Shown one piece after another: positions 8,301-16,358 of a stretch of DNA of 64,000 nt. Both the position numbers and the translations under genes were made by a program. Below the pieces are notes generated by a model. It made no database searches. It saw nothing but the letters and a program-made list of their open reading frames with translations, and was not told where the DNA came from. This DNA is from CAWIHA01 sp963835855 (lineage in GTDB: Bacteria; Acidobacteriota; Terriglobia; Bryobacterales; Bryobacteraceae), in the NCBI GenBank assembly GCA_963835855.1, contig CAWIHA010000031.1, forward strand, positions 27,243 to 91,242, read 5' to 3'. Numbering within the stretch: position 1 is the first letter of the stretch; each line of letters starts with the position of its first letter.

Positions 8301-10628
8301 CTACGTCCTCATGCGGCCGAGCAGGTACATCGCCGCAAGTGAGAACAGCGCGTCGGGCGACCAGGCGGCCAGCGCGGCCGGGAGCTGGTTAACGTTGCCG
8401 AACTGCTCGAATAATTGTCCGATGGCCCAGTAGGCCACCGCGATGCCGAGGCTCACGCCGACGCCCGCCATCGCGCCTTTGCTGCCCGTGAGGAACGCGA
8501 ACGGCACCGACAGAAGCGCCATGATGAAAGCAAACAGTGGAACCGCAAACTTCTTCTGCAGCTCGACGCGCAGATGGACTGTGTCGAAACCGCTCTGGCG
8601 CAACTCGCGGATGTAGTCCGCAAGCTGCTCGGAATTCATCTGCTTATCCTGGATCACTTCTTTGAGGAAGTAGCCGGGCGGCTCATCGAGTTCCGGGAAC
8701 GTCGTGGCCTGGAACTTCCGGTACCGCTCCTCGGGAGGACCTTCCAGGTCGCGGCTCCAACCGTTCTCGAAGATCCACGTGCGGAGCGACGGCGCCCAGC
8801 GCGCCCGCTCGGCCGTGATGTGTTTCCTGAGACGAAACGCTTTGAGGTCGAGCTCGTAGACGCTCACGCCTACCATCACGGCTTGGTTAGGGTCGAAATA
8901 CTTGTAGTAATAAATGCGCGGTCCCTGGCCGGTGATCCATTTGCGATCGGGGCGAAGATAGGTCTGGGGAGCGCGGCCCTTGATCTCATCGCGCAGCGCT
9001 TCCTGCCGCCGGTTGGCCTCGGGGAGGATGCGGTAGTAATCGAAGGCGAACAGCCCCGTGCTGAAAACGAAACTGGCCAGCAGAACGGGCAAAGCCAGGC
9101 GGTAGAGGCTCACTCCGCTCGCTTTGAACGCCGTCACTTCATTGTGCTTCGACATGACGCCGAAGGTCACCAGCACGGCGACGAGCACGCTGATCGGCGC
9201 CGAATCGTAGATCAACTTCGGCGTGAGGAAAAACAGGTAGGTCAGCACGCGCTCCAGCGGGATCTTGTTCTTGATGATATCGCCCAGCAACTCGAAAAAC
9301 GTGTAAACGTGGGTCATCATCACGAAGCTGGCAAGCAGCAGGACGAAGTAGAAGAGAAACGTCGAAAGGATATAGGTATCGACGATCTGAGGCAGCAGCG
9401 GCAGCCGTCCGAGCAGGCCGCCGTTCCGCACGGCGCCCGCAGCCGGAGCGAGCCGGCCGCGCCAGCCCGCGGACAAGCCCTGCCAGCGCATTTTCACCAT
9501 CGCGACGATGTCCCGCTCACCTGGCCGTTCGAGCCCCAGCAGGAGCCCCAGCCCCGCCACCGCGAACACCACATTGGGCGCCCAGACCGCCGGCGCAACC
9601 GGCACCGTGCCTTGGCGGGCAAGGCTGATCAGGCTGATTAGACCCATGTAATAGAGGAATGCCAGAAACACCGTCATGACAAATGCGGCGGACTTGCCCG
9701 ACTTCCGCGAGGAAAGGCCGAGCGGGATTCCAACCAGCGCGAGCAGGATGCAGGCAAACGGCAGCGCCAAGCGTTGATGCAATTCGATGGCGGCATCGCG
9801 CGATTGGCGGGCCTCGCGCCAGACCGGCCCCGTATCCATTTCGCTGTAGGGGCGCGCCCGCACTTCGTTCGGCCGCGCCGCCTGGAGCACTTGGTCGCCC
9901 TGAGGAAAGCTCGTGCTGAAGTACTGGTCGGGATCCTTGCCGGCGTCGTGTGTGCCGCCGTCCAGCATGTGAAGCTGGACGCGGTTGTTCTTTACGTCGG
10001 GCGCCGCGATGGCCTCGCGCGCCAGCGTGATGCGCGGCCCCTCGCCAGCCTGGTCGCTCGATCCCCCGGCCCGCTCCTGCGGCGGCCTCAGATCAGCCAG
10101 GAACACGTCGCGCCAGCGCTCGACCGGCCCGGGGATGACATCGCCGATATAGAGGATCGCGTTCGGGAATTGCTCCTGGAAAACCCGCGGCTGGATTTCC
10201 GCGGTGAGTTCCTCGGCGCTGAGCCGGTTCAGGACAAGGTAGGTTTGCCGGATCGACCAGGGCGTGAGCCAGAGCGAGCACGCGGCCGTAGCCGCCATCG
10301 CCAGAAATGCGAAGGCCATTACTGGCCAGATGACTTTCCGGCTGGGCACGCCGGCGGCGCGCATCCCGATGATCTCTCCGTCGCTTGACATCCGGCTCAA
10401 GCCGATGAGTATGCCGACGAGTGCGCCCACGGGCAGGGTGAATGTGAGCGTGAACGGGAGGATGAGCGCGAACAGATACGCGACGGTCCCCGCGGTTGCC
10501 GAGCTGCGCACCAGCAGCTCGAACGTCTTGCCGGCGCGCTGCAAAAACAGCACGAAAGTGAAAAGCACCGTGCCGAGAAAGGCGCTTGAAGCAATTTCGC
10601 GGAAGATGGCCCGGCTGAGAATCCTCAT
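8301..10628 (-). CDS. Fused LptF-LptG lipopolysaccharide export permease
   Basis: A 775-residue inner-membrane protein that holds two complete YjgP/YjgQ permease domains in one chain. In enterobacteria LptF and LptG are separate proteins of about 360 residues that form the channel of the LptB2FG transporter and pull LPS out of the inner membrane. Residues 1 to about 375 make the first unit: membrane helices near 10-35, 50-75 and 100-125, a periplasmic beta-jellyroll region, then helices near 295-375. Residues about 415-775 repeat the order. A short polar linker with basic residues lies near 375-410. It is the last gene of the operon: the upstream TldD-like gene's TAA is directly followed by this ATG. 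Confidence 0.9.
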   Translation of the reverse strand: MRILSRAIFREIASSAFLGTVLFTFVLFLQRAGKTFELLVRSSATAGTVAYLFALILPFTLTFTLPVGALVGILIGLSRMSSDGEIIGMRAAGVPSRKVIWPVMAFAFLAMAATAACSLWLTPWSIRQTYLVLNRLSAEELTAEIQPRVFQEQFPNAILYIGDVIPGPVERWRDVFLADLRPPQERAGGSSDQAGEGPRITLAREAIAAPDVKNNRVQLHMLDGGTHDAGKDPDQYFSTSFPQGDQVLQAARPNEVRARPYSEMDTGPVWREARQSRDAAIELHQRLALPFACILLALVGIPLGLSSRKSGKSAAFVMTVFLAFLYYMGLISLISLARQGTVPVAPAVWAPNVVFAVAGLGLLLGLERPGERDIVAMVKMRWQGLSAGWRGRLAPAAGAVRNGGLLGRLPLLPQIVDTYILSTFLFYFVLLLASFVMMTHVYTFFELLGDIIKNKIPLERVLTYLFFLTPKLIYDSAPISVLVAVLVTFGVMSKHNEVTAFKASGVSLYRLALPVLLASFVFSTGLFAFDYYRILPEANRRQEALRDEIKGRAPQTYLRPDRKWITGQGPRIYYYKYFDPNQAVMVGVSVYELDLKAFRLRKHITAERARWAPSLRTWIFENGWSRDLEGPPEERYRKFQATTFPELDEPPGYFLKEVIQDKQMNSEQLADYIRELRQSGFDTVHLRVELQKKFAVPLFAFIMALLSVPFAFLTGSKGAMAGVGVSLGIAVAYWAIGQLFEQFGNVNQLPAALAAWSPDALFSLAAMYLLGRMRT

Positions 10629-12416
10629 TTAGGGTAAAGCAGGAGGCGTAACGCCACCCCCGCTTCCTTGAGACGCAACGAGCGGCGGCGCGGGCACAAT
10701 GGGCGGCTTGGGTAGCTCTTCCTGTGGCCGCTCGAGCTCGAGATCGTCGATCAGCACCGAGGGCGCGATCACCGAGACCTCCGTAACATAGTTGGCGGCA
10801 TCCATCAGCGCGAACGGCAACGTGTTGTCGAGGAAATCGAAAACGTACGACTCGTCGGAAGCGGCCACGATGTCCTTGAGGGAGCGGGCCGTCAGGCCGC
10901 GGAATCGAAGCCCGCGCACCAGCTCCCCGCGCCCGTCCGTATAGACGCGGTAGGTCAACAGAGGCACGCTCACCGGGCGCGCGGCGCCGCCCGACTGCAT
11001 CATCCCAGTCAGCAGCCGCCACGCCTCCGCGACAGACGCCGAGGACGGAAAGTCTATTTTCTTCACGAGAATGCCGTACGGCTTGCCGCGCTCGCGGCAC
11101 ATGTCGATCAACTGCCTTTTCAGCTCCGCATCGGGTGCGGTCTGGGATGCCCGCACGAACAGGTTCCCAGCGCCAGCGGCTTTGGCGCCGAAGGAACCCG
11201 GAAGCCGTGCGTGCCCGTTCGAGGCGGTGAACGCTAGAACGGGCTGGCGGGTAAGCAGAAAATTCTTCAGCACGCCCTTTTCGACCAGAGTGAGCGGCTG
11301 GGGCGCGATGCCTTCGAGGTCCACTGTGTAATGGCCGAAGAGCCGGTGGCCGCGCCATTCGGCCTGGGCCGGGTCGTCAACTACATCCATCCATTCGGGC
11401 AGTATCCTCGCGCCCAGGCGCCCCTCCAGCTCGCTCGATAAGAAAGGCAACGGCTGTCCTGGCGGCACCACGGGCCTGCGCGCCACCGCGAGGTTCTTTC
11501 CCAGAACTTCCGCGAACAACTGGGCGGACGCCATGCCTTCAAACAGGACGGGCCCGGAATACGCCTCGCCAACCGGCGCCCCGGCCAGCGCCGTCAGGTT
11601 ATCCGCTACCTGCCGCACGCCGCGCTCGAGCTCAGCTTCGGGCGGCACGTGTTCCGGGTCCGGCGAGTGGAACACAAAAGCGTCGCGCAATTCCATGCCA
11701 TCCGGCGCCTGCGTGCCAGCGCGCACCCGGACAGAGAGCGCCCGCTCCGGCACACGGATGCGCGCGCCTTCGGAAGTGACCAAGTATTGAATGCTCTGGA
11801 CGCATGCAAAGTCCACCGTCGAATGCTCGACCAGCGGGTAATTCAGGAACACCGCAGAGAGCCGGCGGATGCGCGCGACCCAGGCGCTTTCGTCCACGGC
11901 GGCCAGGTGCACCGGCACGAGCAATTGCTTCGGCTCGGCGCGGTCGAAATCGGGCAAATCATCGCTCCGCGTAACGTTTCTCAACGCGGAGCGCTTCCGT
12001 GAGTACGCTTCGAGCGCGGCCTTGTAAGCCGCGTCGGTGGCGAGCCAGAGGTGGTGCCGAAGAACGGCATACGAGTTATCGAGCGGGAAGTGTTCCACAC
12101 CGTAGCTGGCGCCGGAATTGAAATCGGAGCCGATGAAATTCGTGTTGTCGAACTTGTAGTCGCCGACGCGCACCCGAATGCGCGGTAGCCGAAAGCGCGC
12201 GTGGCGGGAGCTGATCACGGCGCCGAGCGTGGCCGAGCTCGCGATGCTGTCTCCATCTTCGATTGCGTACTCGATGTAATACGGCTGCTCGAGGCTTACG
12301 ATGCTCAACGCGCGCGAGCGCTCAAGCTCATCCTGCATGGCCCGCAGGACTACATCATCCTGCGCCAGCGCCGGGGCGGCCAGCAGCAACAGCAGGACCA
12401 GCCTTCGCCGTCTCAT
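10629..12416 (-). CDS. Exported TldD/PmbA-family paralog lacking the zinc-site histidines
   Basis: A 595-residue TldD/PmbA-type protein with a clear signal peptide ('MRRRRLVLLLLLAAPALA'). TldD proteins are metallopeptidases whose zinc sits in an HExxxH helix. Here the matching stretch reads 'LFAEVLGKNLAV': Ala and Lys replace both histidines and only Glu remains, so it is probably not an active peptidase. The C-terminal third keeps the family pattern ('KNFLLTRQP', 'SNGHARLPG', 'YRVYTDGRGELVRG'), followed by a Pro-rich tail. The start at 12416 is chosen because it overlaps the upstream stop as ATGA and has GGAGGAGG just before it. It probably works with the intact paralog, as TldD/TldE pairs do. 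Confidence 0.85.
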   Translation of the reverse strand: MRRRRLVLLLLLAAPALAQDDVVLRAMQDELERSRALSIVSLEQPYYIEYAIEDGDSIASSATLGAVISSRHARFRLPRIRVRVGDYKFDNTNFIGSDFNSGASYGVEHFPLDNSYAVLRHHLWLATDAAYKAALEAYSRKRSALRNVTRSDDLPDFDRAEPKQLLVPVHLAAVDESAWVARIRRLSAVFLNYPLVEHSTVDFACVQSIQYLVTSEGARIRVPERALSVRVRAGTQAPDGMELRDAFVFHSPDPEHVPPEAELERGVRQVADNLTALAGAPVGEAYSGPVLFEGMASAQLFAEVLGKNLAVARRPVVPPGQPLPFLSSELEGRLGARILPEWMDVVDDPAQAEWRGHRLFGHYTVDLEGIAPQPLTLVEKGVLKNFLLTRQPVLAFTASNGHARLPGSFGAKAAGAGNLFVRASQTAPDAELKRQLIDMCRERGKPYGILVKKIDFPSSASVAEAWRLLTGMMQSGGAARPVSVPLLTYRVYTDGRGELVRGLRFRGLTARSLKDIVAASDESYVFDFLDNTLPFALMDAANYVTEVSVIAPSVLIDDLELERPQEELPKPPIVPAPPLVASQGSGGGVTPPALP

Positions 12417-14140
12417 CGCGCTCCCTCCTCCGGCGGCCACCCCAGCAACGGCGGGCGATCCTGCGATTTCTCCTTCTTCTCAATCTCAATCTCTGAAACG
12501 AGGATGGCGGGCGATACCGCGGAAACCGGCACGCTCCCGGATTCGGCGCCGCAATGGCCGTTGAAGACTTCGGGTTTATCCGAGGTCGCCAGGATCTTGG
12601 CGAAGCTTGCCAGCGGAGTACCGACGATGTCGGCGCCGCGCACCAGTTCGTCGGAGCGGCCGTCGGCGTACACGCGATAGACAACGACCGGCATGACTTT
12701 GAACGCCTGCAGGCCTTCCCGCGCCGTGGTGGTGAACCCGCCCGTCACCTCGCGGAAGTAGAGGCCATAAGGCTTATTTTGCCGCCGGATCTCGGCCCGC
12801 AGCATCTCGCGCAGTTTCGCCTCGGAGACCTGCTCGGCGGACTCGACGAACAGATTGGACTGCCGTGAGATCACCTCGAAACCCACTTGCCTGCGGCCAT
12901 GGCCGTTCGAGTGCGCGAAGCCGCGGATCGGCGAGCGCGACATCAGAAATGTCTTCAGTATGCCCTTGTCCACCACCGTCACGGGCTGCGCCTGTACGCC
13001 TTCGTCGTCGTACGCGTACGCGCCGTTCAGGCTGACGCCGTTGAAACTACGCTGCGTCGGGTCGAAGATGACGGACAGGAACTCGGGCAGCACACGCGTG
13101 CCCACGCTCTTGGTGAACGTCTGCCCCTCGGCTTCATCCTTCTGCCGGTGCCCCTCGATGCGGTGGCCAAAAATCTCATGGAACAGCACAGCGGCAGCGC
13201 GGCCCGAGAGGATGGCCGGACCGCTAAATGGCTCGATCACCGGAGCGCGCAGCATTCCCTCGAGCTCATTTGAGATGCGATGGATCGCGGCTACGACAAC
13301 CCCGTCCTTCGGCAAGCCGGCCACATCTTCAGCCTCGAAGCTTTCGCTGGTCCCCAAATCCATGCCATCGTCCGCTTTGGTGTGGCCCGCAACGGTGATC
13401 GAGGCAAAACCGCGCCCGTGCTCGAGACGCGAGCCCTCCGTGTTGACAAAGTACTTGGTTTCGCGCTGCGCCACCAGCGTCACCTGCGAGGTGAAGATCG
13501 AGCGGTGCTTCGCAAACTCCAGTGATAGCTTCCTGACCCGCGCTGCGGACTGATCCAATGGGAAAAACAGTCTGCCCGCCTGCTCGGAGTGCGCTTGGGG
13601 CTCCTCTTGCGAGAAGTCGTCGGAGTCGTCCTCTTCGGCAACGTTCATCTGCCGGTTGGCACGGATCTTGATGAGCCGCTCGGCTGCGAGCCGATAGACG
13701 CGGTCTGTCTGTAACCATAAACACCGCCGGATGGCAGCCGGGCTGTCTTCTATAGGCAGGGACACAGCCGAGGTGAAATGCGCGTATTCGCCAGGGATGC
13801 GGTGATAGTTGTCCAGCTTCGGACTGCCCACGCGGACGGTAATGTCCAGGAACCGGCCGCGCTCGTTGCCGCTGCTCTTCAGCGCCCCGAGCGTGGCAGA
13901 GACGGCTGCGGTCTCCTGGTCCGTGACCTCATACGCGATGTAATAGGGCGCCGGTTCGGCCTTCTGTTTCAGCGTCTGGAAGTTGCGTTCGAGCTCATCC
14001 CCGAGAATCTGCACCAGGGAGGGGCTTTGCGCGAATGCGATGGAGACACTGCCGGCGATGAGAGTAGCTCTGAGCGCGGACTGCTCCAGCCTGTGGCCTC
14101 CGGCCCATAGGTACAGTCGCTGGGACCACGGAACGGTCAC
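12413..14140 (-). CDS. Exported TldD-family metalloprotease
   Basis: TldD-type protein with an intact zinc motif 'HEIFGHRIEGH' (near residue 321 in this 575-residue version), followed by the usual 'KTFLMSRSPI', 'SNGHGRR' and 'VYRVYADGRSDELVRG' segments. A hydrophobic stretch ending 'GSVSIAFAQS' near the N-terminus looks like a signal peptide or anchor, unlike classical cytoplasmic TldD. The start is uncertain. The frame is open to a TTG at 14176. A GTG at 14140 with AGGA eight bases upstream is preferred. The next gene overlaps its stop by four bases, so translation is coupled. With its zinc-less paralog it may form a heteromeric peptidase of the cell envelope; this is inferred by analogy to TldD/TldE. 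Confidence 0.85.
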   Translation of the reverse strand: MTVPWSQRLYLWAGGHRLEQSALRATLIAGSVSIAFAQSPSLVQILGDELERNFQTLKQKAEPAPYYIAYEVTDQETAAVSATLGALKSSGNERGRFLDITVRVGSPKLDNYHRIPGEYAHFTSAVSLPIEDSPAAIRRCLWLQTDRVYRLAAERLIKIRANRQMNVAEEDDSDDFSQEEPQAHSEQAGRLFFPLDQSAARVRKLSLEFAKHRSIFTSQVTLVAQRETKYFVNTEGSRLEHGRGFASITVAGHTKADDGMDLGTSESFEAEDVAGLPKDGVVVAAIHRISNELEGMLRAPVIEPFSGPAILSGRAAAVLFHEIFGHRIEGHRQKDEAEGQTFTKSVGTRVLPEFLSVIFDPTQRSFNGVSLNGAYAYDDEGVQAQPVTVVDKGILKTFLMSRSPIRGFAHSNGHGRRQVGFEVISRQSNLFVESAEQVSEAKLREMLRAEIRRQNKPYGLYFREVTGGFTTTAREGLQAFKVMPVVVYRVYADGRSDELVRGADIVGTPLASFAKILATSDKPEVFNGHCGAESGSVPVSAVSPAILVSEIEIEKKEKSQDRPPLLGWPPEEGAR

Positions 14141-14248
14141 AGGCCGTTTCCTGGGGAACGGTGCAGGCACGCTCAACAGAATACCAGAACGGCGAATCCT
14201 GCCAAGATTCAGGGAGCGGGCCGCGCATCTCAGCAGCGCACCGCAGGC

Positions 14249-14890
14249 CTACAGCGGCACCGTGGGAGCGGTTCTGGTTTCCGGCGCCCCCAGGCCGGTT
14301 AGCGCCAGCCCATACCGGCCCTGTACACCTGTCTTCTCGAAGATGTGTTTGAGGTGAACCTTCACCGTTCCCGGGCGGATGCCGAGTTCCGCTCCGATTT
14401 CGCGGTTTTTCAAGCCTTGCCCGGCAAGTTCCAGGACCTGCCGCTCGCGTGCGGTCAGCGCGCCTCTAGAGTTCCGTCGGGGGGTCACCGCGTCAGGGAA
14501 CACGTTTTGCTCCATCCAGGTGGCGCCAGTCGCAACCGAGCGAAGGCAAATGAGCAGCGATTCCAGATCGGCAGACTTCCGGATGATGCCCTTGGCGCCA
14601 GCCTGAATGAACCGGAGTGTCTCCGCTTCCGTCATGGAGACACCCCAAACCACCGGTGCAGTGAGATACGCCTGGCTCTTCAGTTGTTCCAGGCACTCCA
14701 GCACCGCCTGCGCACCAAACGCCTTGTCAAGGATCAGCACGGCAGGTTGTGAGCGGAGCGCAATCTCCCTGGCGGCCGGCAGGGATGTAACGCCGCGGCT
14801 GAACTGCAGATCTGAGCAAGAGGCCAGCAACGCGCGAATGCCCTCGGCCGTCACTGGTTGCGTGTCGCAAAGCGCTACCGTTTTCCTCAT
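14249..14890 (-). CDS. NarL/LuxR-family response regulator
   Basis: A 213-residue two-domain regulator. The receiver (about 1-120) starts 'KTVALCDTQPV', has the candidate phospho-acceptor Asp55 in 'LILDKAFG' and a conserved lysine in 'IIRKSADLESL'. Its acidic pocket is thin, with one Asp where many have two. The C-terminal LuxR helix-turn-helix (about 143-205) begins 'LTARERQVLELAGQGL' and carries 'GTVKVHLKHIFEKTG'. The ATG at 14890 puts the receiver right at the N-terminus; longer starts at 14950 (ATG) and 14995 (TTG) stay open. No histidine kinase is adjacent. It is divergent from a CpaE-like ATPase, with a 10-base inverted repeat between them. Confidence 0.88.
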   Translation of the reverse strand: MRKTVALCDTQPVTAEGIRALLASCSDLQFSRGVTSLPAAREIALRSQPAVLILDKAFGAQAVLECLEQLKSQAYLTAPVVWGVSMTEAETLRFIQAGAKGIIRKSADLESLLICLRSVATGATWMEQNVFPDAVTPRRNSRGALTARERQVLELAGQGLKNREIGAELGIRPGTVKVHLKHIFEKTGVQGRYGLALTGLGAPETRTAPTVPL

Positions 14891-14930
14891 TTTCCAAGCG
14901 CTCGCGCGGCTAGCAAGCTCGTCCTCACCG

Positions 14931-14962
14931 GCCCCGCTCAGTGCGGACATCTTGAGCGGGGC
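14931..14962. promoter_or_regulatory. 10-bp perfect inverted repeat in divergent LuxR/CpaE gap
   Basis: GCCCCGCTCA and TGAGCGGGGC flank a 12-base spacer between the response regulator start (14890) and the CpaE-like start (15051). It could be an operator for the regulator or a hairpin in its leader. If the longer ATG at 14950 were used, the repeat would straddle the start codon. Confidence 0.45.
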
Positions 14963-15050
14963 ATTGTGCGCGCTACGGATCGTCGGACCCTCCAAAAACC
15001 TTTAGTCTGTGGCCGGTGCAGGTGCTCTCAAAATTCCTCATTCGTGGCCG

Positions 15051-16286
15051 ATGAGATTCTTGGATCAATTTGCAGCGCGTTCAATGCCCAACTTCTGCCC
15101 CAACGGGAGTCCACGAGCACTCTTGATCTCGCCGGATCCGCGGATCACCACGGAGCTGAAGGACTTGCTGGCGTCTGAATTACCGCTGGCACCCGTTGCA
15201 ATCGTGGATTGTTACCCCGACCGGACGACGTTGGCTGAACTGGCAAGCTTGCCTGGAGACCGCCTCTGGTTTCTCGACACCATTTCCGATCGGGAGGTCG
15301 CGTTCCGGCTGATGTCCGCGATCGCGGTTTGCGCGCCCGCCGTCGCGATCGTCGCGTTGCTCCGGAACGACGACCCGGACATGATCCTGCAGTGCCTGCG
15401 ACAGGGTGCAAGCGAGTTTCTGATTTATCCCTTCACGGCCGACCAGCTTAAGCATGCCCTGGACAGGCTCACGAGGCTCCAAACGGCCGGTGCACCCCAC
15501 CCGCCGGCGGCGGCAACCCGCGCCAGGGTCTACTGCGTGATCCCCGGGAAGGGCGCGTGCGGCGCGACGACGCTGGCCTCGAGCCTAGCCTACGCGATGA
15601 AACGACTGGATTCGCGCAAGGTGCTGCTGGCCGACCTGGACGGGCTCACCGGCACTGTGCCGTTTCTCCTCAAGCTCAAGTCAAACTACAGCTTCATCGA
15701 CGCACTCGCGCATGCGAGCAGTCTCGACGCAGACCTCTGGAAAGTACTGGTCATCCCGTGCCACGGCATCGACGTCCTGCTCTCCCCTGAGAACCCGGTC
15801 GACAGCATTGGACAAAGCTACGATCCGGCGCCCATCCTGAGCTACTCGCGTGGGGCGTACGAGACAGTCATTCTCGACACAGCCGGGGCGTATGGCGACT
15901 GGAATCTCGCGCTGGCAGGACTCAGCGATGAGCTGCTGATCGTCACGACCAACGAATTGCCGGCGCTGCACGCCACCGAGCGGGCGTTGCTGCACTTAGA
16001 AAACAACGGCACCAGCCGCTCCAAGGTGCGCCTTGTCGTGAACCGGTATTATCCGGACCTCGGCTTGCGCAAGGAAGGCATCGAGGCTGCGTTACGCGCC
16101 AGTGTCTTCCATACCATCCCCAGCGATTACAAAGCGATTCAGAAGGCCTTGCTTGAGGGCAAGGCTTTCCCGCCGCGGAGCCGCTTCGGCAAGAGCGTGG
16201 CGGCACTGGCTCAGCAGCTCACCGCTCCGCACCCTCCAGCCGTGAACGGCTCGTTATGGTCGGGATTGCGGAAGCGCTTCGCTTGA
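15051..16286 (+). CDS. CpaE-like atypical ParA/MinD ATPase
   Basis: A 411-residue protein with the architecture of CpaE/TadZ. A receiver-like N-terminal domain (about 15-140) with 'LWFLDTIS' is followed by a deviant-Walker-A ATPase domain (about 155-400). The P-loop reads 'PGKGACGATTLASS': the usual GKT lysine is replaced by Ala-Thr, as seen in TadZ-type members with weak ATPase activity. A Walker-B-like 'VILDTAG' follows. CpaE/TadZ proteins mark the pole for Tad pilus assembly, but no tad genes are near, so its cargo is unknown. The ATG at 15051 is preferred over an in-frame GTG at 15009, which has no ribosome site. It is transcribed away from the NarL-type regulator. Confidence 0.82.
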   Translation: MRFLDQFAARSMPNFCPNGSPRALLISPDPRITTELKDLLASELPLAPVAIVDCYPDRTTLAELASLPGDRLWFLDTISDREVAFRLMSAIAVCAPAVAIVALLRNDDPDMILQCLRQGASEFLIYPFTADQLKHALDRLTRLQTAGAPHPPAAATRARVYCVIPGKGACGATTLASSLAYAMKRLDSRKVLLADLDGLTGTVPFLLKLKSNYSFIDALAHASSLDADLWKVLVIPCHGIDVLLSPENPVDSIGQSYDPAPILSYSRGAYETVILDTAGAYGDWNLALAGLSDELLIVTTNELPALHATERALLHLENNGTSRSKVRLVVNRYYPDLGLRKEGIEAALRASVFHTIPSDYKAIQKALLEGKAFPPRSRFGKSVAALAQQLTAPHPPAVNGSLWSGLRKRFA

Positions 16287-16297
16287 ACCTCTCGCAC

Positions 16298-16325
16298 TTG
16301 CCCGTAGTCGATGGAATGCTACAAT
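16298..16325 (+). promoter_or_regulatory. Sigma-70-type promoter for the RsbU-channel-nnr operon
   Basis: TTGCCC (16298-16303), a 16-base spacer and TACAAT (16320-16325) make a good housekeeping promoter. It overlaps an in-frame ATG at 16311, and so argues that translation starts downstream, at the GTG at 16359. Confidence 0.5.
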
Positions 16326-16358
16326 TGCGCCGTGGCTCCGGAAAAGCAGGGGCGACGC

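Noticed and set aside
8415..9641. 408-codon plus-strand ORF inside lptFG
   Set aside because: Antisense to a well-supported membrane protein; its His/Asp/Arg-rich composition is typical of a shadow frame in GC-rich DNA.
10093..11358. 421-codon minus-strand ORF overlapping the TldD paralog and lptFG
   Set aside because: Lies in a different frame of the same strand and is rich in Arg and Ala; both genes beneath it have clear family motifs.
15186..15202. Sigma-54-like TGGCAC-TTGCA sequence
   Set aside because: The spacing is two bases too short and it lies inside the CpaE-like coding region.
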